The notes under the pieces are model-generated. The model saw only the letters and a list, made by a program, of their open reading frames with translations, was not told where the DNA came from and ran no database searches. A stretch of DNA of 23,801 bases, from the NCBI GenBank assembly GCA_948999435.1, contig CARJCM010000015.1, positions 1 through 23,801 of the forward strand, given 5' to 3'. The number at the start of each line of letters is the position of its first letter. Position 1 is the first letter of the stretch. Made by a program: the position numbers and the translations under genes. The stretch comes from an uncultured Bacilli bacterium (GTDB lineage: Bacteria > Bacillota_I > Bacilli_A > RF39 > UBA660). Below, in pieces: positions 14,974-22,625 of this stretch.

Positions 14974-16347
14974 TTAATATTCACAGTTACCTGGTGTTCT
15001 AGGGAATGGTATAACATCACGAATATTATCTACTCCCGTAAGATACATAATTAATCTTTCAAAGCCCATTCCAAATCCAGAATGAACACATCCGCCGTAT
15101 TTTCTTAAATTCAAATACCAATCAACTACTGATAAATCCACACCCATTGATTTAGCTCTTTTAATTATAGTATCATAATCTTCTTCTCTTTGACTTCCGC
15201 CCATAAGTTCACCTGCCCCAGGAACTTCAAGATCTACTGCTGCTACCGTTTTACCATCACTATTTTCTTTCATATACCAAGCTTTAATATCTTTAGGCCA
15301 ATTTGTAATAAATACTGGACCATTAAAGTATTCTGTAATATATCTTTCATGTTCTTTAGCAATATCTTCCAAATAATCTGGTTCAAATTCCCATTTTACA
15401 TCAGCCTTTTTTAGTATATCTACGACATCTCGATGCGTAATTCTAACAAATTCTGAATTAATAAGCTTTGTAAGTTTGTCTTTTAAGCCTTTTTCTACGA
15501 ATTGAGTACAAAAATCTATTTCGTCACTGCATCTGTCAAGTACAGTTTTTACTACATACTTAAGCATTTCTTCTTCAATATTCATAAGTTCTTCTAAATC
15601 ACAAAATGCTATTTCTGGTTCAATCATCCAAAATTCATTAGCATGTGTTTTGGTATTAGAGTTTTCTGTTCTAAAAGTCGGCCCAAAAGTATAAATCTTT
15701 TTAAAAGCCATTGCGAAAGCTTCTCCATGAAGTTGACCAGAACCCGTAATATAAGAAGTTTTGCCAAATAAATCTTTTGACATATCAGCTTTACCATCCA
15801 CCATTGGTATATTATTAAAATCAAGAGTTGTTAATTTAAACATTTGATCTGATCCTTCACAATCAGTAGTTGTTATTAAAGGAGTATGCACATAAACATA
15901 GTTATGACTTTGGAAATACTCATGTATAGCTGATGCTGCTACACTTCTAATTCTAAATACTGCTTGAAATAAATTTGTTCTTGGTCTAAGATAAGCTTGT
16001 TCCCTTAAAAACTCTCTTGTGTGTCTTTTAGGTTGAATTGGATAATCTTCAGGACAATTTCCTAGAACCTTAATCTCGACTGCTTTCATTTCATAATCTT
16101 GATTACCACTAGATTTTACAATTATTCCCTTTACTTCTATCGCACATCCAACAAGTAATTTTTGAATATCACTAAAATTATTCAAAGTCTCATCATAAAC
16201 CACTTGCAAATGCTCTACACAAGTTCCATCAGAAAAATCAATAAAACCAAAAGTCTTTTGATCACGATGATTTCTAATCCAGCCTTGTATTGTTATCTCT
16301 TTATTTTCTAAATCTTTAATACTTCTAAATAAATCTTTTAAATCCAT
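14974..16347 (-). CDS. asnS: Asparaginyl-tRNA synthetase
   Basis: Class IIb synthetase of 457 aa that charges tRNA-Asn. The N-terminal OB fold (about 14-110) includes IQGWIRNHRDQKTFGFIDFSDG. The catalytic core shows motif 1 around HTPLITTTDCEGSDQMF, YITGSGQLHGEAFA, motif 2 FGPTFRTENSNTKTHANEFWMIEPE and motif 3 GFGMGFERLIMYLTG, ending with IPFPRTPGNCEY. GSGQLH together with the PGNCEY end distinguishes AsnRS from AspRS. It starts at ATG 16347, which overlaps the stop of the unknown gene before it. AsnRS and GatCAB in one operon give two possible routes to Asn-tRNA. Confidence 0.97.
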   Translation of the reverse strand: MDLKDLFRSIKDLENKEITIQGWIRNHRDQKTFGFIDFSDGTCVEHLQVVYDETLNNFSDIQKLLVGCAIEVKGIIVKSSGNQDYEMKAVEIKVLGNCPEDYPIQPKRHTREFLREQAYLRPRTNLFQAVFRIRSVAASAIHEYFQSHNYVYVHTPLITTTDCEGSDQMFKLTTLDFNNIPMVDGKADMSKDLFGKTSYITGSGQLHGEAFAMAFKKIYTFGPTFRTENSNTKTHANEFWMIEPEIAFCDLEELMNIEEEMLKYVVKTVLDRCSDEIDFCTQFVEKGLKDKLTKLINSEFVRITHRDVVDILKKADVKWEFEPDYLEDIAKEHERYITEYFNGPVFITNWPKDIKAWYMKENSDGKTVAAVDLEVPGAGELMGGSQREEDYDTIIKRAKSMGVDLSVVDWYLNLRKYGGCVHSGFGMGFERLIMYLTGVDNIRDVIPFPRTPGNCEY

Positions 16348-16841
16348 TATTTATTTTCCTTTCTTTGCCATTTATTAAAAATACTTCTAATTCTAGCACG
16401 ATAACCCCATAATTGATTTTTAGGTGTTATGTTTAATATTTTAATTATATCATTTACAAAATTTTGATATTCTAAATCTGAATCACGACCCATACATAGT
16501 GCTGATAAATAACAACTAAATCTATCTCTTGCTAAAAGATAGCGTTTCCCATATCTACTTCTTATACTATTTAAACAAACTTGCCACCTTTTCATTACAT
16601 CATCTACTTTTTTATTAGCTACCATAAGTTGTACTTTATTTATAATTACATCTTTTTCTTTATCCAAAATATTTTTTTCTAAATCATCTATATATAAAGA
16701 AAAAACGACATGAAGTAAAGCTTCATCATAAAAAGCAATCATATTTTTTAAATAAGCATCCAAATTTTCAGTTATTATAGCATCTTTTGTTAATAAAACA
16801 TACAAACTTTCCTTATCAGTCAAACAACCATCTATTATCAT
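16347..16841 (-). CDS. Unknown 164-aa protein between aspS and asnS
   Basis: I do not recognise a family. The protein looks mainly alpha-helical and is basic toward the C-terminus (RARIRSIFNKWQRKENK). It contains four Cys without a CxxC pair, and several Trp/Tyr/Arg-rich helices, e.g. RWQVCLNSIRSRYGKRYLLARDRF. No signal peptide or membrane span is seen. ATG 16841 follows GAGGAG, 18 nt after the aspS stop, and its stop overlaps the asnS start by one base, so it is translated with the operon. The basic surface would fit RNA or tRNA binding, but this is inference only. Confidence 0.75.
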   Translation of the reverse strand: MIIDGCLTDKESLYVLLTKDAIITENLDAYLKNMIAFYDEALLHVVFSLYIDDLEKNILDKEKDVIINKVQLMVANKKVDDVMKRWQVCLNSIRSRYGKRYLLARDRFSCYLSALCMGRDSDLEYQNFVNDIIKILNITPKNQLWGYRARIRSIFNKWQRKENK

Positions 16842-16859
16842 TTCTACTCCTCTTTAACC

Positions 16860-18149
16860 TTATGGCGTTAATCTAGAAGGTCCTCTAAATAAGAACATCT
16901 CTTCTTTTAAACTTGGCAAGCCTAATAACAACATTGTAAGTCTATCAACACCTATTGCAAAACCACCATGTGGTGGACAACCATATTTAAAGAATTCTAA
17001 ATAAAATTCTACATCACTTACCAACCCTTTTTCTAAAGCTTGTTTTTTTAATATTTCATATCTATGTTCTCTTTGAGCTCCAGTCGTAATCTCAGTTCCA
17101 CGCCATATTAAGTCGTAGCCTTGAGGAATATCATTTTCTCTCATATGATAAAAAGCTCTTTTAGTCTTTTTAAAATCTGTAATAAATATAAATTCATGAC
17201 CATATTCTTCCATTGCATATTTACTTGTAAGTTTTTCCGCTTCGGCATTCATATCGCCAATATCATGTTCTGGTATTTGGTAATTATATCTTTTTTGTAA
17301 TTCTTGATACAAATCATCTAGTTTAATTCTAGGAAATGGTTTAGTAGGAACTACAACATCTATGCCAAAAAGCTCTTTAATTTTCTCTCCATATAGTTCT
17401 TTTACATGGCTAAGCCCTGCGATTAAAACATTTTCTTCCATATCCATTACATCTTGAAAGCTCTCAATATAACTAAATTCTAAATCAAATGAAGTAAATT
17501 CAGTTGCGTGTCTATTAGTATTAGAGTTTTCTGCCCTAAAAGCTGGAGCAATCTCAAACATTCTTTCAATCCCACTAGCCATTGCCATTTGCTTATAAAA
17601 TTGTGGACTTTGAGCCAAATAAGCTTTTCGATCAAAATATTTAACTTCAAATACTTCTGAACCAGATTCTGAAGCTGCCGCAATTATTTTAGGTGTATGT
17701 ATTTCTGTAAAATCATTATCTAATAAATATCCACGCATACCAGCGACAAAAGCTGATTGCACTTTTAACATTAAATTATTTTTTTCACTTCTAAGATCAA
17801 GCCATCTATAATCCATTCTTGTATCAATTGATGCTGTATCATCAATAGGTAGTGCTTCTGCCATACTTAATATTTCTAAAGAATCAGGCAAGAATTCTTT
17901 ACCGCCTTGTTTAACATATTCGCTTATTACCATTTTACCAGTAAATGATGCAACACTATTTGCAAGCACCCCATCAAGTTGTTTGACAAGCTCTGGATTA
18001 CTGCTCTTTTCAATAGAAACTTGAATTTTACCAGTTCTATCTTTTAACATAATAAATATCATATATTTAGTATCTCTAATTGTTTCAATAAAACCACTTA
18101 TTTTACTTAATTCATTTTCTTTTAATTCACTTATTAAAATTCTTTTCAT
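16860..18149 (-). CDS. aspS: Aspartyl-tRNA synthetase, archaeal/eukaryal-type (no GAD insertion)
   Basis: Charges tRNA-Asp. At 429 aa it is far shorter than the usual bacterial AspRS (about 590 aa) and lacks the GAD insertion domain. It has an N-terminal OB fold (about 15-105), motif 1 near LDNDFTEIHTPKII, the flipping-loop-like ASESGSEVFEVKYF, YLAQSPQFYKQMAM, motif 2 FEIAPAFRAENSNTNRHATEF and motif 3 GGFAIGVDRLTMLLLGL, ending in RGPSRLTP, the archaeal-type terminus. ATG 18149 has a perfect AGGAGG 10 nt after the previous stop. Archaeal-type enzymes may also charge tRNA-Asn (non-discriminating); by my alignment the anticodon-domain Trp26 position of the Thermococcus enzyme is Glu22 here, so specificity cannot be read off. 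It occupies the ancestral hisS-aspS slot. Confidence 0.93.
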   Translation of the reverse strand: MKRILISELKENELSKISGFIETIRDTKYMIFIMLKDRTGKIQVSIEKSSNPELVKQLDGVLANSVASFTGKMVISEYVKQGGKEFLPDSLEILSMAEALPIDDTASIDTRMDYRWLDLRSEKNNLMLKVQSAFVAGMRGYLLDNDFTEIHTPKIIAAASESGSEVFEVKYFDRKAYLAQSPQFYKQMAMASGIERMFEIAPAFRAENSNTNRHATEFTSFDLEFSYIESFQDVMDMEENVLIAGLSHVKELYGEKIKELFGIDVVVPTKPFPRIKLDDLYQELQKRYNYQIPEHDIGDMNAEAEKLTSKYAMEEYGHEFIFITDFKKTKRAFYHMRENDIPQGYDLIWRGTEITTGAQREHRYEILKKQALEKGLVSDVEFYLEFFKYGCPPHGGFAIGVDRLTMLLLGLPSLKEEMFLFRGPSRLTP

Positions 18150-18159
18150 AATTTTCCTC

Positions 18160-19029
18160 CTATATATTACTTACAATATAATCAATAATTTCATTTTCAT
18201 CAACTAAAGTTTCTTCATGAGTTATATTATCAACCACTTTAATCAATCCTTTACTTAAATTATTTTTATCTATATCAATTATAAAATTACAATCATTATT
18301 ATCCATTTGTTTATCTTTTGTTTTATTATTTGTATCAATATCTACCTTTATCTCACACCAACGTAAATCTTGAGCAAGCTTCATTCCAACCATTCTTTCT
18401 TCTTCTGTCTCAGCAACAATTAAAACTTGTGTTAGATTATCAAGATTATAATCCTCATATATAACGCTTAAAACTGGCAAAATACTATCTAAATAATTTT
18501 GACATAAAATAGTTTTAACATCATCTATACTTTTATATCCTTTAGCAAGAACAACTTTATTATCTTTTATCTCCATAACAATTTCAAAAGCCATTAAAGT
18601 ATTGCTATCAAATTCTATATCATCACTGATTTCATAGTCAATATCTAATTGTTCCAAATATTCTTGTAATTTTTTCAAATCGTAACTAGCTTCTGCCTTA
18701 ATATGGACAATAATATCCTCCAATTTCAATTCTTCTAAAATACGATAATTCATACTTATAATTTCCGCATCTTGATAAATAGTATCATTATTTAAAGTTA
18801 AAAAGCTAAAACTATTTCCTTTAGTATTTTCCATATCTAAATAACAATATTTTTTAAAACCACCATTAATATTTTCCAGATAATGCTTTGTTATTCTAGC
18901 TTCCAAATCACTTTCATTATCAGATTTCGGAATTTTAATAAACTCATAATTATAATAACCACTAACTGTCTTAAAGACATTTTCCATATAATTATAAATT
19001 CTTGCTTTTTTTCCTAATAATATTTCCAT
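18160..19029 (-). CDS. Degenerate histidyl-tRNA synthetase paralogue (HisRS/HisZ-like), catalytically stripped
   Basis: 289 aa against about 420 for HisRS. The N-terminus (KARIYNYMENVFKTVSGYYNYEFIKIP) follows HisRS helix 1/motif 1. DAEIISMNYRILEELKLEDIIVHI matches the segment after motif 2. The last about 95 residues (LTQVLIVAETEEERMVGMKLAQDLR..., then FIIDIDKNNLSKGLIKVVDNIT) match the whole HisRS anticodon-binding domain. Motif 2 with its F-R-Y-E arginine is absent, and the RGLDYYTGTVFE signature has decayed to FDSNTLMAFEIV, so it should not charge tRNA. ATG 19029 with GGAGGAG is the start; a TTG at 19050 lies inside the leader's terminator T run. It is the first gene after the tRNA-Asp T-box. 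A HisZ-like regulator or a tRNA-binding accessory protein are alternatives. Confidence 0.72.
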   Translation of the reverse strand: MEILLGKKARIYNYMENVFKTVSGYYNYEFIKIPKSDNESDLEARITKHYLENINGGFKKYCYLDMENTKGNSFSFLTLNNDTIYQDAEIISMNYRILEELKLEDIIVHIKAEASYDLKKLQEYLEQLDIDYEISDDIEFDSNTLMAFEIVMEIKDNKVVLAKGYKSIDDVKTILCQNYLDSILPVLSVIYEDYNLDNLTQVLIVAETEEERMVGMKLAQDLRWCEIKVDIDTNNKTKDKQMDNNDCNFIIDIDKNNLSKGLIKVVDNITHEETLVDENEIIDYIVSNI

Positions 19030-19048
19030 TTTATCTCCTCCATTAAAC

Positions 19049-19110
19049 AAAAAAACTTAGTTTCTATAAGGACGTAAAAACTACGTGGTGCCACCTTACT
19101 TCACTAAGTT
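19049..19110 (-). terminator. T-box-controlled terminator
   Basis: On the minus strand AACTTAGT (19110-19103) pairs with ACTAAGTT (19061-19054), with further inner pairings GTAAGG/CCTTAT and ACGTA/TACGT. Seven T follow (19055-19049). It overlaps the T-box sequence, so it is mutually exclusive with the antiterminator. Confidence 0.8.
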
Positions 19111-19256
19111 AGTCTTATTTTTTTATCGCAAAAACTTGCGTTTTCTAGTAATAGAAGCTGTCTTTCTGTTTTTTATATTTTAGGCTTTTCCAGCATTCTA
19201 GCCCTCTCTTTAAAATAAAACCAAAACATACTCGGTCTTCTCTAGAAAAATACTAT
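19049..19256 (-). promoter_or_regulatory. T-box riboswitch leader, tRNA-Asp specific (specifier GAC)
   Basis: Stem I is closed by TTTTCTAG/CTAGAAAA (about 19248 and 19141-19148). Its distal part carries the conserved GNTG-type element (ATGCTGGAAAAG). The specifier-loop strand reads AAAGACAGC, giving GAC (19162-19160), followed by the usual A. The T-box AAGGTGGCACCACG is at 19097-19084; its UGGC pairs with an uncharged tRNA ending GCCA, i.e. discriminator G, as in tRNA-Asp and tRNA-Asn. Codon and discriminator together select tRNA-Asp. The alternative terminator is annotated separately. Uncharged tRNA-Asp should therefore switch on the whole downstream operon. Confidence 0.9.
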
Positions 19257-19262
19257 AATAAT

Positions 19263-19291
19263 ATAATATTACAAAGAATAGTTTAAGTCAA
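19263..19291 (-). promoter_or_regulatory. Promoter of the aminoacylation operon
   Basis: On the minus strand: -35 TTGACT (19286-19291), exactly 17 bp, -10 TATTAT (19263-19268). The start near 19256 lies just upstream of T-box stem I. Confidence 0.75.
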
Positions 19292-19349
19292 GCTATTTAA
19301 GTGATACTCTTAATATTTCTTCTAATAAATAATAAATTAAAGTAACCAA

Positions 19350-19436
19350 TTAATTTTCAGATTTATCCAAAATTCTCTTAGTACCATTAAATCGTTCTGC
19401 TAAAGCTAATTTTTCCCAAATAGCCAGGCAATTATC
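19350..19436 (-). pseudogene. Frameshifted C-terminal tail of the preceding 191-aa gene
   Basis: After the TAA at 19432 the +1 frame continues with 28 codons (first GAT 19436) of strongly protein-like composition, including LAIWEKLALAERFNGTKR, to a TAA at 19350-19352. Removing one A from the A5 run (plus-strand T5, 19437-19441) joins it to the upstream frame and gives about 218 aa. This is either a real indel in a homopolymer, a sequencing error, or a programmed +1 shift. I see no family match for the tail. Confidence 0.55.
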
Positions 19437-20007
19437 TTTTTAAAATTTCAGTATTAATTGGCACAAAATTTAAAATATCAAAATAAGCATTTTTAAAAAG
19501 TCCAATTCTAGCAATATCTACTTTAGTTATTGCTGTTTTCTCTAGTAAAAATAATACATAATTATAAAAGTAGTTTAAAAATAATAAATGTTCTTGAAAC
19601 TCTCCTAATTCTTCCATAACTGCCTTTTTCATTTCAACATCTAACGAAGAGATGTGTTCTAACAAATCAGTTAAAATATTAAATCGATGTTTTTCATCAT
19701 TTTCCCAATAATTTAACGCTTGCATTTTCAAATTAATTTCCAAACAAGGTTTATCATCATAATAAAATATTTTTCTATCATCAAAAAATAATTCACTAAT
19801 ATCTTTATCTTCCTTAAATCTACCATTTGATAAACGCGAAAAAGATGTAAAATCATTAAAATTAGCTAGAGAAATTAATTTTTTTTCATTAAAAACCTCA
19901 ACATATTTATTAGCAAAATCTTTTGCAACTTCTAAATAATAGTTTTCATCATTATGTTTTTTGCTACCATATTCTTGTAATCTTATTAAAATTTCATCTC
20001 TATTCAT
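19432..20007 (-). CDS. Unknown 191-aa protein downstream of dtd, probably truncated by a frameshift
   Basis: I do not recognise this protein. It looks cytoplasmic and mostly helical with many aromatic residues (e.g. FLNYFYNYVLFLLEK, a hydrophobic helix that is probably buried rather than membrane-spanning), and has no metal-binding motif I can identify. The ATG at 20007 overlaps the 3' end of dtd by 8 nt, so translation is coupled to dtd and rel. The C-terminus ends abruptly at EILKR; an apparent continuation follows in another frame (19350-19436). Its place between dtd and the hisS-like gene has no counterpart I can name. Confidence 0.7.
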   Translation of the reverse strand: MNRDEILIRLQEYGSKKHNDENYYLEVAKDFANKYVEVFNEKKLISLANFNDFTSFSRLSNGRFKEDKDISELFFDDRKIFYYDDKPCLEINLKMQALNYWENDEKHRFNILTDLLEHISSLDVEMKKAVMEELGEFQEHLLFLNYFYNYVLFLLEKTAITKVDIARIGLFKNAYFDILNFVPINTEILKR

Positions 20008-20443
20008 TATTAATCTCCATCATAATTGTAACAGGGCCATCATTTCTTATATGTACGTCCATATCAGCTCCGAATATTCCAGTTTCAACATGAACATATT
20101 CACTTAATTTCTTATTAAATAACTCATATAACTCTATTGCTTCTTCACCATTTAAAGCATCTATATATGAAGGTCTATTACCTTTTTTAGTATTAGCATA
20201 TAAAGTAAATTGACTAATTGAAAGTATCTCACCATTAACTTGGGTTATATCTAAATTCATAACCCCATTTAAATCATCAAAAATACGAAGTTTTAATATT
20301 TTATTAATCATTTTATCAATAACACTCTCATTATCTCCTGATGTAAAGCCAACAAGAATAACCATGCCCGAATTAATACTACCTGTGTTTTTCCCATCAA
20401 CACTAACATAACTATCTTTGCTTCTTTGTATTACTACTCTCAT
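20000..20443 (-). CDS. dtd: D-aminoacyl-tRNA deacylase
   Basis: Hydrolyses D-aminoacyl-tRNA (and Gly-tRNA-Ala), a proofreading step in trans. The 147 aa are full length. The two signature motifs, SISQFTL (the SQFTL Gly/Ser strand) and NDGPVTI (the NxGPVT cross-subunit motif near the C-terminus), are both intact. It also begins with the expected MRVVIQRSKDSYVSVDG. The ATG overlaps the rel stop by one base (TAATG), with AAGGAGAA upstream inside rel. The rel-dtd pairing is widely conserved in Firmicutes. Confidence 0.96.
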   Translation of the reverse strand: MRVVIQRSKDSYVSVDGKNTGSINSGMVILVGFTSGDNESVIDKMINKILKLRIFDDLNGVMNLDITQVNGEILSISQFTLYANTKKGNRPSYIDALNGEEAIELYELFNKKLSEYVHVETGIFGADMDVHIRNDGPVTIMMEINNE

Positions 20444-22596
20444 TATTTATTTCTCCTTACACTTATTACATATGAATTCATTTCTAAATCAAAAATAATT
20501 TTATCTATATCTTCTTTTTGTTTAACTTTTAAAGTAACTTCATAAACAAAACTATTATCATATTCTTTAGTTTTAAAAGCGTCCACATAAATATTTCTTT
20601 TTGTAAATATTGCTATAATATCTGTTAAATAGTTTTTAGAGTGATCAGTCTCAATTATTAAATCGGCAAGATAAGTTGAATCACTTGCCTCATTCCATGA
20701 AACTTCTATCATGCGTTCTTCATTTTGTTTAATATTTGAACAATTATTTTTATGAACTGTTATTCCTTGCCCTTTAGTAATAAAGCCTACTATTTCATCA
20801 CCCTTAACTGGTTTACAGCATTTAGCAATATGAACTAATAAATCACCAATACCAGCAACAATTATATCATTCTTATAATTTTTTTCGCCCAGAGAAGTTC
20901 TACTAACCTTTTCAATTAAAGCATCTTCCAAACTTTCTTTGGTACCAGTTGTTAAACTTATTATATAACCCGCTGTAAATCGAAGGGTTCCAATTGATAA
21001 ATATATTTCATCTAAATCAGTAAGTTTTAAATCATTAAGAATTTTCTTAATATTTTCATCACTCATAACTTCATTAAAAGATAACTTTCTCTTACGAAGC
21101 TCTTTTTCTAAAATATCTTTACCTTTTTCTATCATTAAAGTACGTTCTTGTTTACTAAAATAAGATTTAATTTTATTTTTAGCTTGGCTAGTTTTAACAA
21201 ATGATAACCAATCCTTATTAGGTGTCCCTACACTACTTGTTTTAATTCTTACAATATCATTATTATCAAGTTCATGATTTAATGGCACAATAGCATCATT
21301 GACAATTGCGCCGACCATTTTATCACCAATATCTGAATGAATACGATATGCAAAATCAATTGGTGTTGCTCCTCTTGGAAGTTCAATTACATCTCCTTTA
21401 GGCGTAAAAACATATATCATTTCCGCTAGCATATCACTATTTACAGAAGCTTCAAAATCATTATCATCAAGCTCTTCACTAGTTTCAATCAAATTACGAA
21501 ACATTTCTAGTTTTTGTTCCATAATATTTTGCACTTTTTTCGTTCCATGTTCTTTATAAGACCAATGAGAAGCCATACCTTTTTCAGCAAATTCATCCAT
21601 TTCATAAGTTCTAAATTGAACTTCAAATAAATAGCCATCAACCCCAAAAACAGTCGTATGTAAACTTTGATACATATTCGCTTTAGGCATTGCTATATAA
21701 TCTTTAAATCTTTTAGGTATTGGTCTATATTTAGAGTGTACTAAACCAACAGCCATATAGCAATCGCTTACTTCTTCTAAAATTACTCGAAGAGCCAAAA
21801 CATCATATATATCATTCCATTTTTTACCACTAGCTAGTTTATTATAAAGTGAATGAACACTCTTAACTCGTCCTTTTATTTTAAACTTCAATCCTTGTTC
21901 CGTTAAAATATTTGATATACTTTCTTTCATTTCATTTAAAGAATCATTAAGTTCTTCTCTTGTATCATTAAGTTTATCTAAAATATCTTGATAAACATCT
22001 GGTTTAGTATAATAAAGACATAAATCCTCAAGTTCACTTTTAATTGAATTTATTCCTAAACGATGGGCAATAGGTATTAATACAGCTTGTGTTTCATAAG
22101 CTTTTTGTTTTTGCTTTTTCGGATTAATCGCATAATTAGTTCGCATATTATGAAGTCTATCTGCCAGTTTAATAAATAAAACTCTTACATCTGTCGCAAG
22201 TCCCACTAAAACTTTTCTTAAATATATAGCGCTAGATTCACTATCATCAGTAAGTTCTAATTTATTTATTTTAGTAACAGATTCTACGATAGTTGCAACA
22301 ACACTACCAAATTTTTCTTCTAGTTCACTAACGCTAGTCTCTCCATTATCAAGCACTTCATGAAGTAAAGCAGCTTCAATAGTAACTGCATCTACATTTA
22401 AATCATTTACAATATTCGTAACACATAAAGGATGATTAATAAAATCTTCACCTGTAAGTCTTTTCATTCCTTTATGATGCTCTAAAGCAAAATTATAGGC
22501 TTCTTTAATTTTTAACAATTCTTCTGTATCTCGTATATTTAATTTAATTTTTTCATACAACTCATCAAAAGTTATAATTTCTTCTTTAATTTCCAT
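20443..22596 (-). CDS. rel: RelA/SpoT-family (p)ppGpp synthetase with altered hydrolase active site
   Basis: Long RSH protein of 717 aa, the master stringent-response enzyme. Domains: HD-type hydrolase (about 35-155), synthetase (about 235-350), TGS (about 395-455, VFTPKGDVIELPRGATPIDFAY), a CC domain (AKCCKPVKGDEI...) and a C-terminal ACT domain (about 640-717). The synthetase looks intact: GRVKSVHSLYNKL, the R-F-K-D loop (RFKDYIAMPKANMYQSLHTTV) and FEVQFRT with E325. In the hydrolase, R46, H55, H79, D146 and N150 are kept, but HDxxED reads H79-E80-V-L-D83-N84. Compared with Streptococcus Rel these are D78E, E81D and D82N, affecting a metal ligand and both catalytic acids. It follows comN by 29 nt and overlaps dtd by one base. 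Confidence 0.95.
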   Translation of the reverse strand: MEIKEEIITFDELYEKIKLNIRDTEELLKIKEAYNFALEHHKGMKRLTGEDFINHPLCVTNIVNDLNVDAVTIEAALLHEVLDNGETSVSELEEKFGSVVATIVESVTKINKLELTDDSESSAIYLRKVLVGLATDVRVLFIKLADRLHNMRTNYAINPKKQKQKAYETQAVLIPIAHRLGINSIKSELEDLCLYYTKPDVYQDILDKLNDTREELNDSLNEMKESISNILTEQGLKFKIKGRVKSVHSLYNKLASGKKWNDIYDVLALRVILEEVSDCYMAVGLVHSKYRPIPKRFKDYIAMPKANMYQSLHTTVFGVDGYLFEVQFRTYEMDEFAEKGMASHWSYKEHGTKKVQNIMEQKLEMFRNLIETSEELDDNDFEASVNSDMLAEMIYVFTPKGDVIELPRGATPIDFAYRIHSDIGDKMVGAIVNDAIVPLNHELDNNDIVRIKTSSVGTPNKDWLSFVKTSQAKNKIKSYFSKQERTLMIEKGKDILEKELRKRKLSFNEVMSDENIKKILNDLKLTDLDEIYLSIGTLRFTAGYIISLTTGTKESLEDALIEKVSRTSLGEKNYKNDIIVAGIGDLLVHIAKCCKPVKGDEIVGFITKGQGITVHKNNCSNIKQNEERMIEVSWNEASDSTYLADLIIETDHSKNYLTDIIAIFTKRNIYVDAFKTKEYDNSFVYEVTLKVKQKEDIDKIIFDLEMNSYVISVRRNK

Positions 22597-22625
22597 TTAT
22601 ATCCCTCTATTAATTAAAAGTAATA

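Noticed and set aside
19030..19050. TTG start giving the HisRS-like protein seven extra residues
   Set aside because: The codon lies in the T run of the T-box terminator and has no ribosome site; ATG 19029 follows GGAGGAG at proper spacing.
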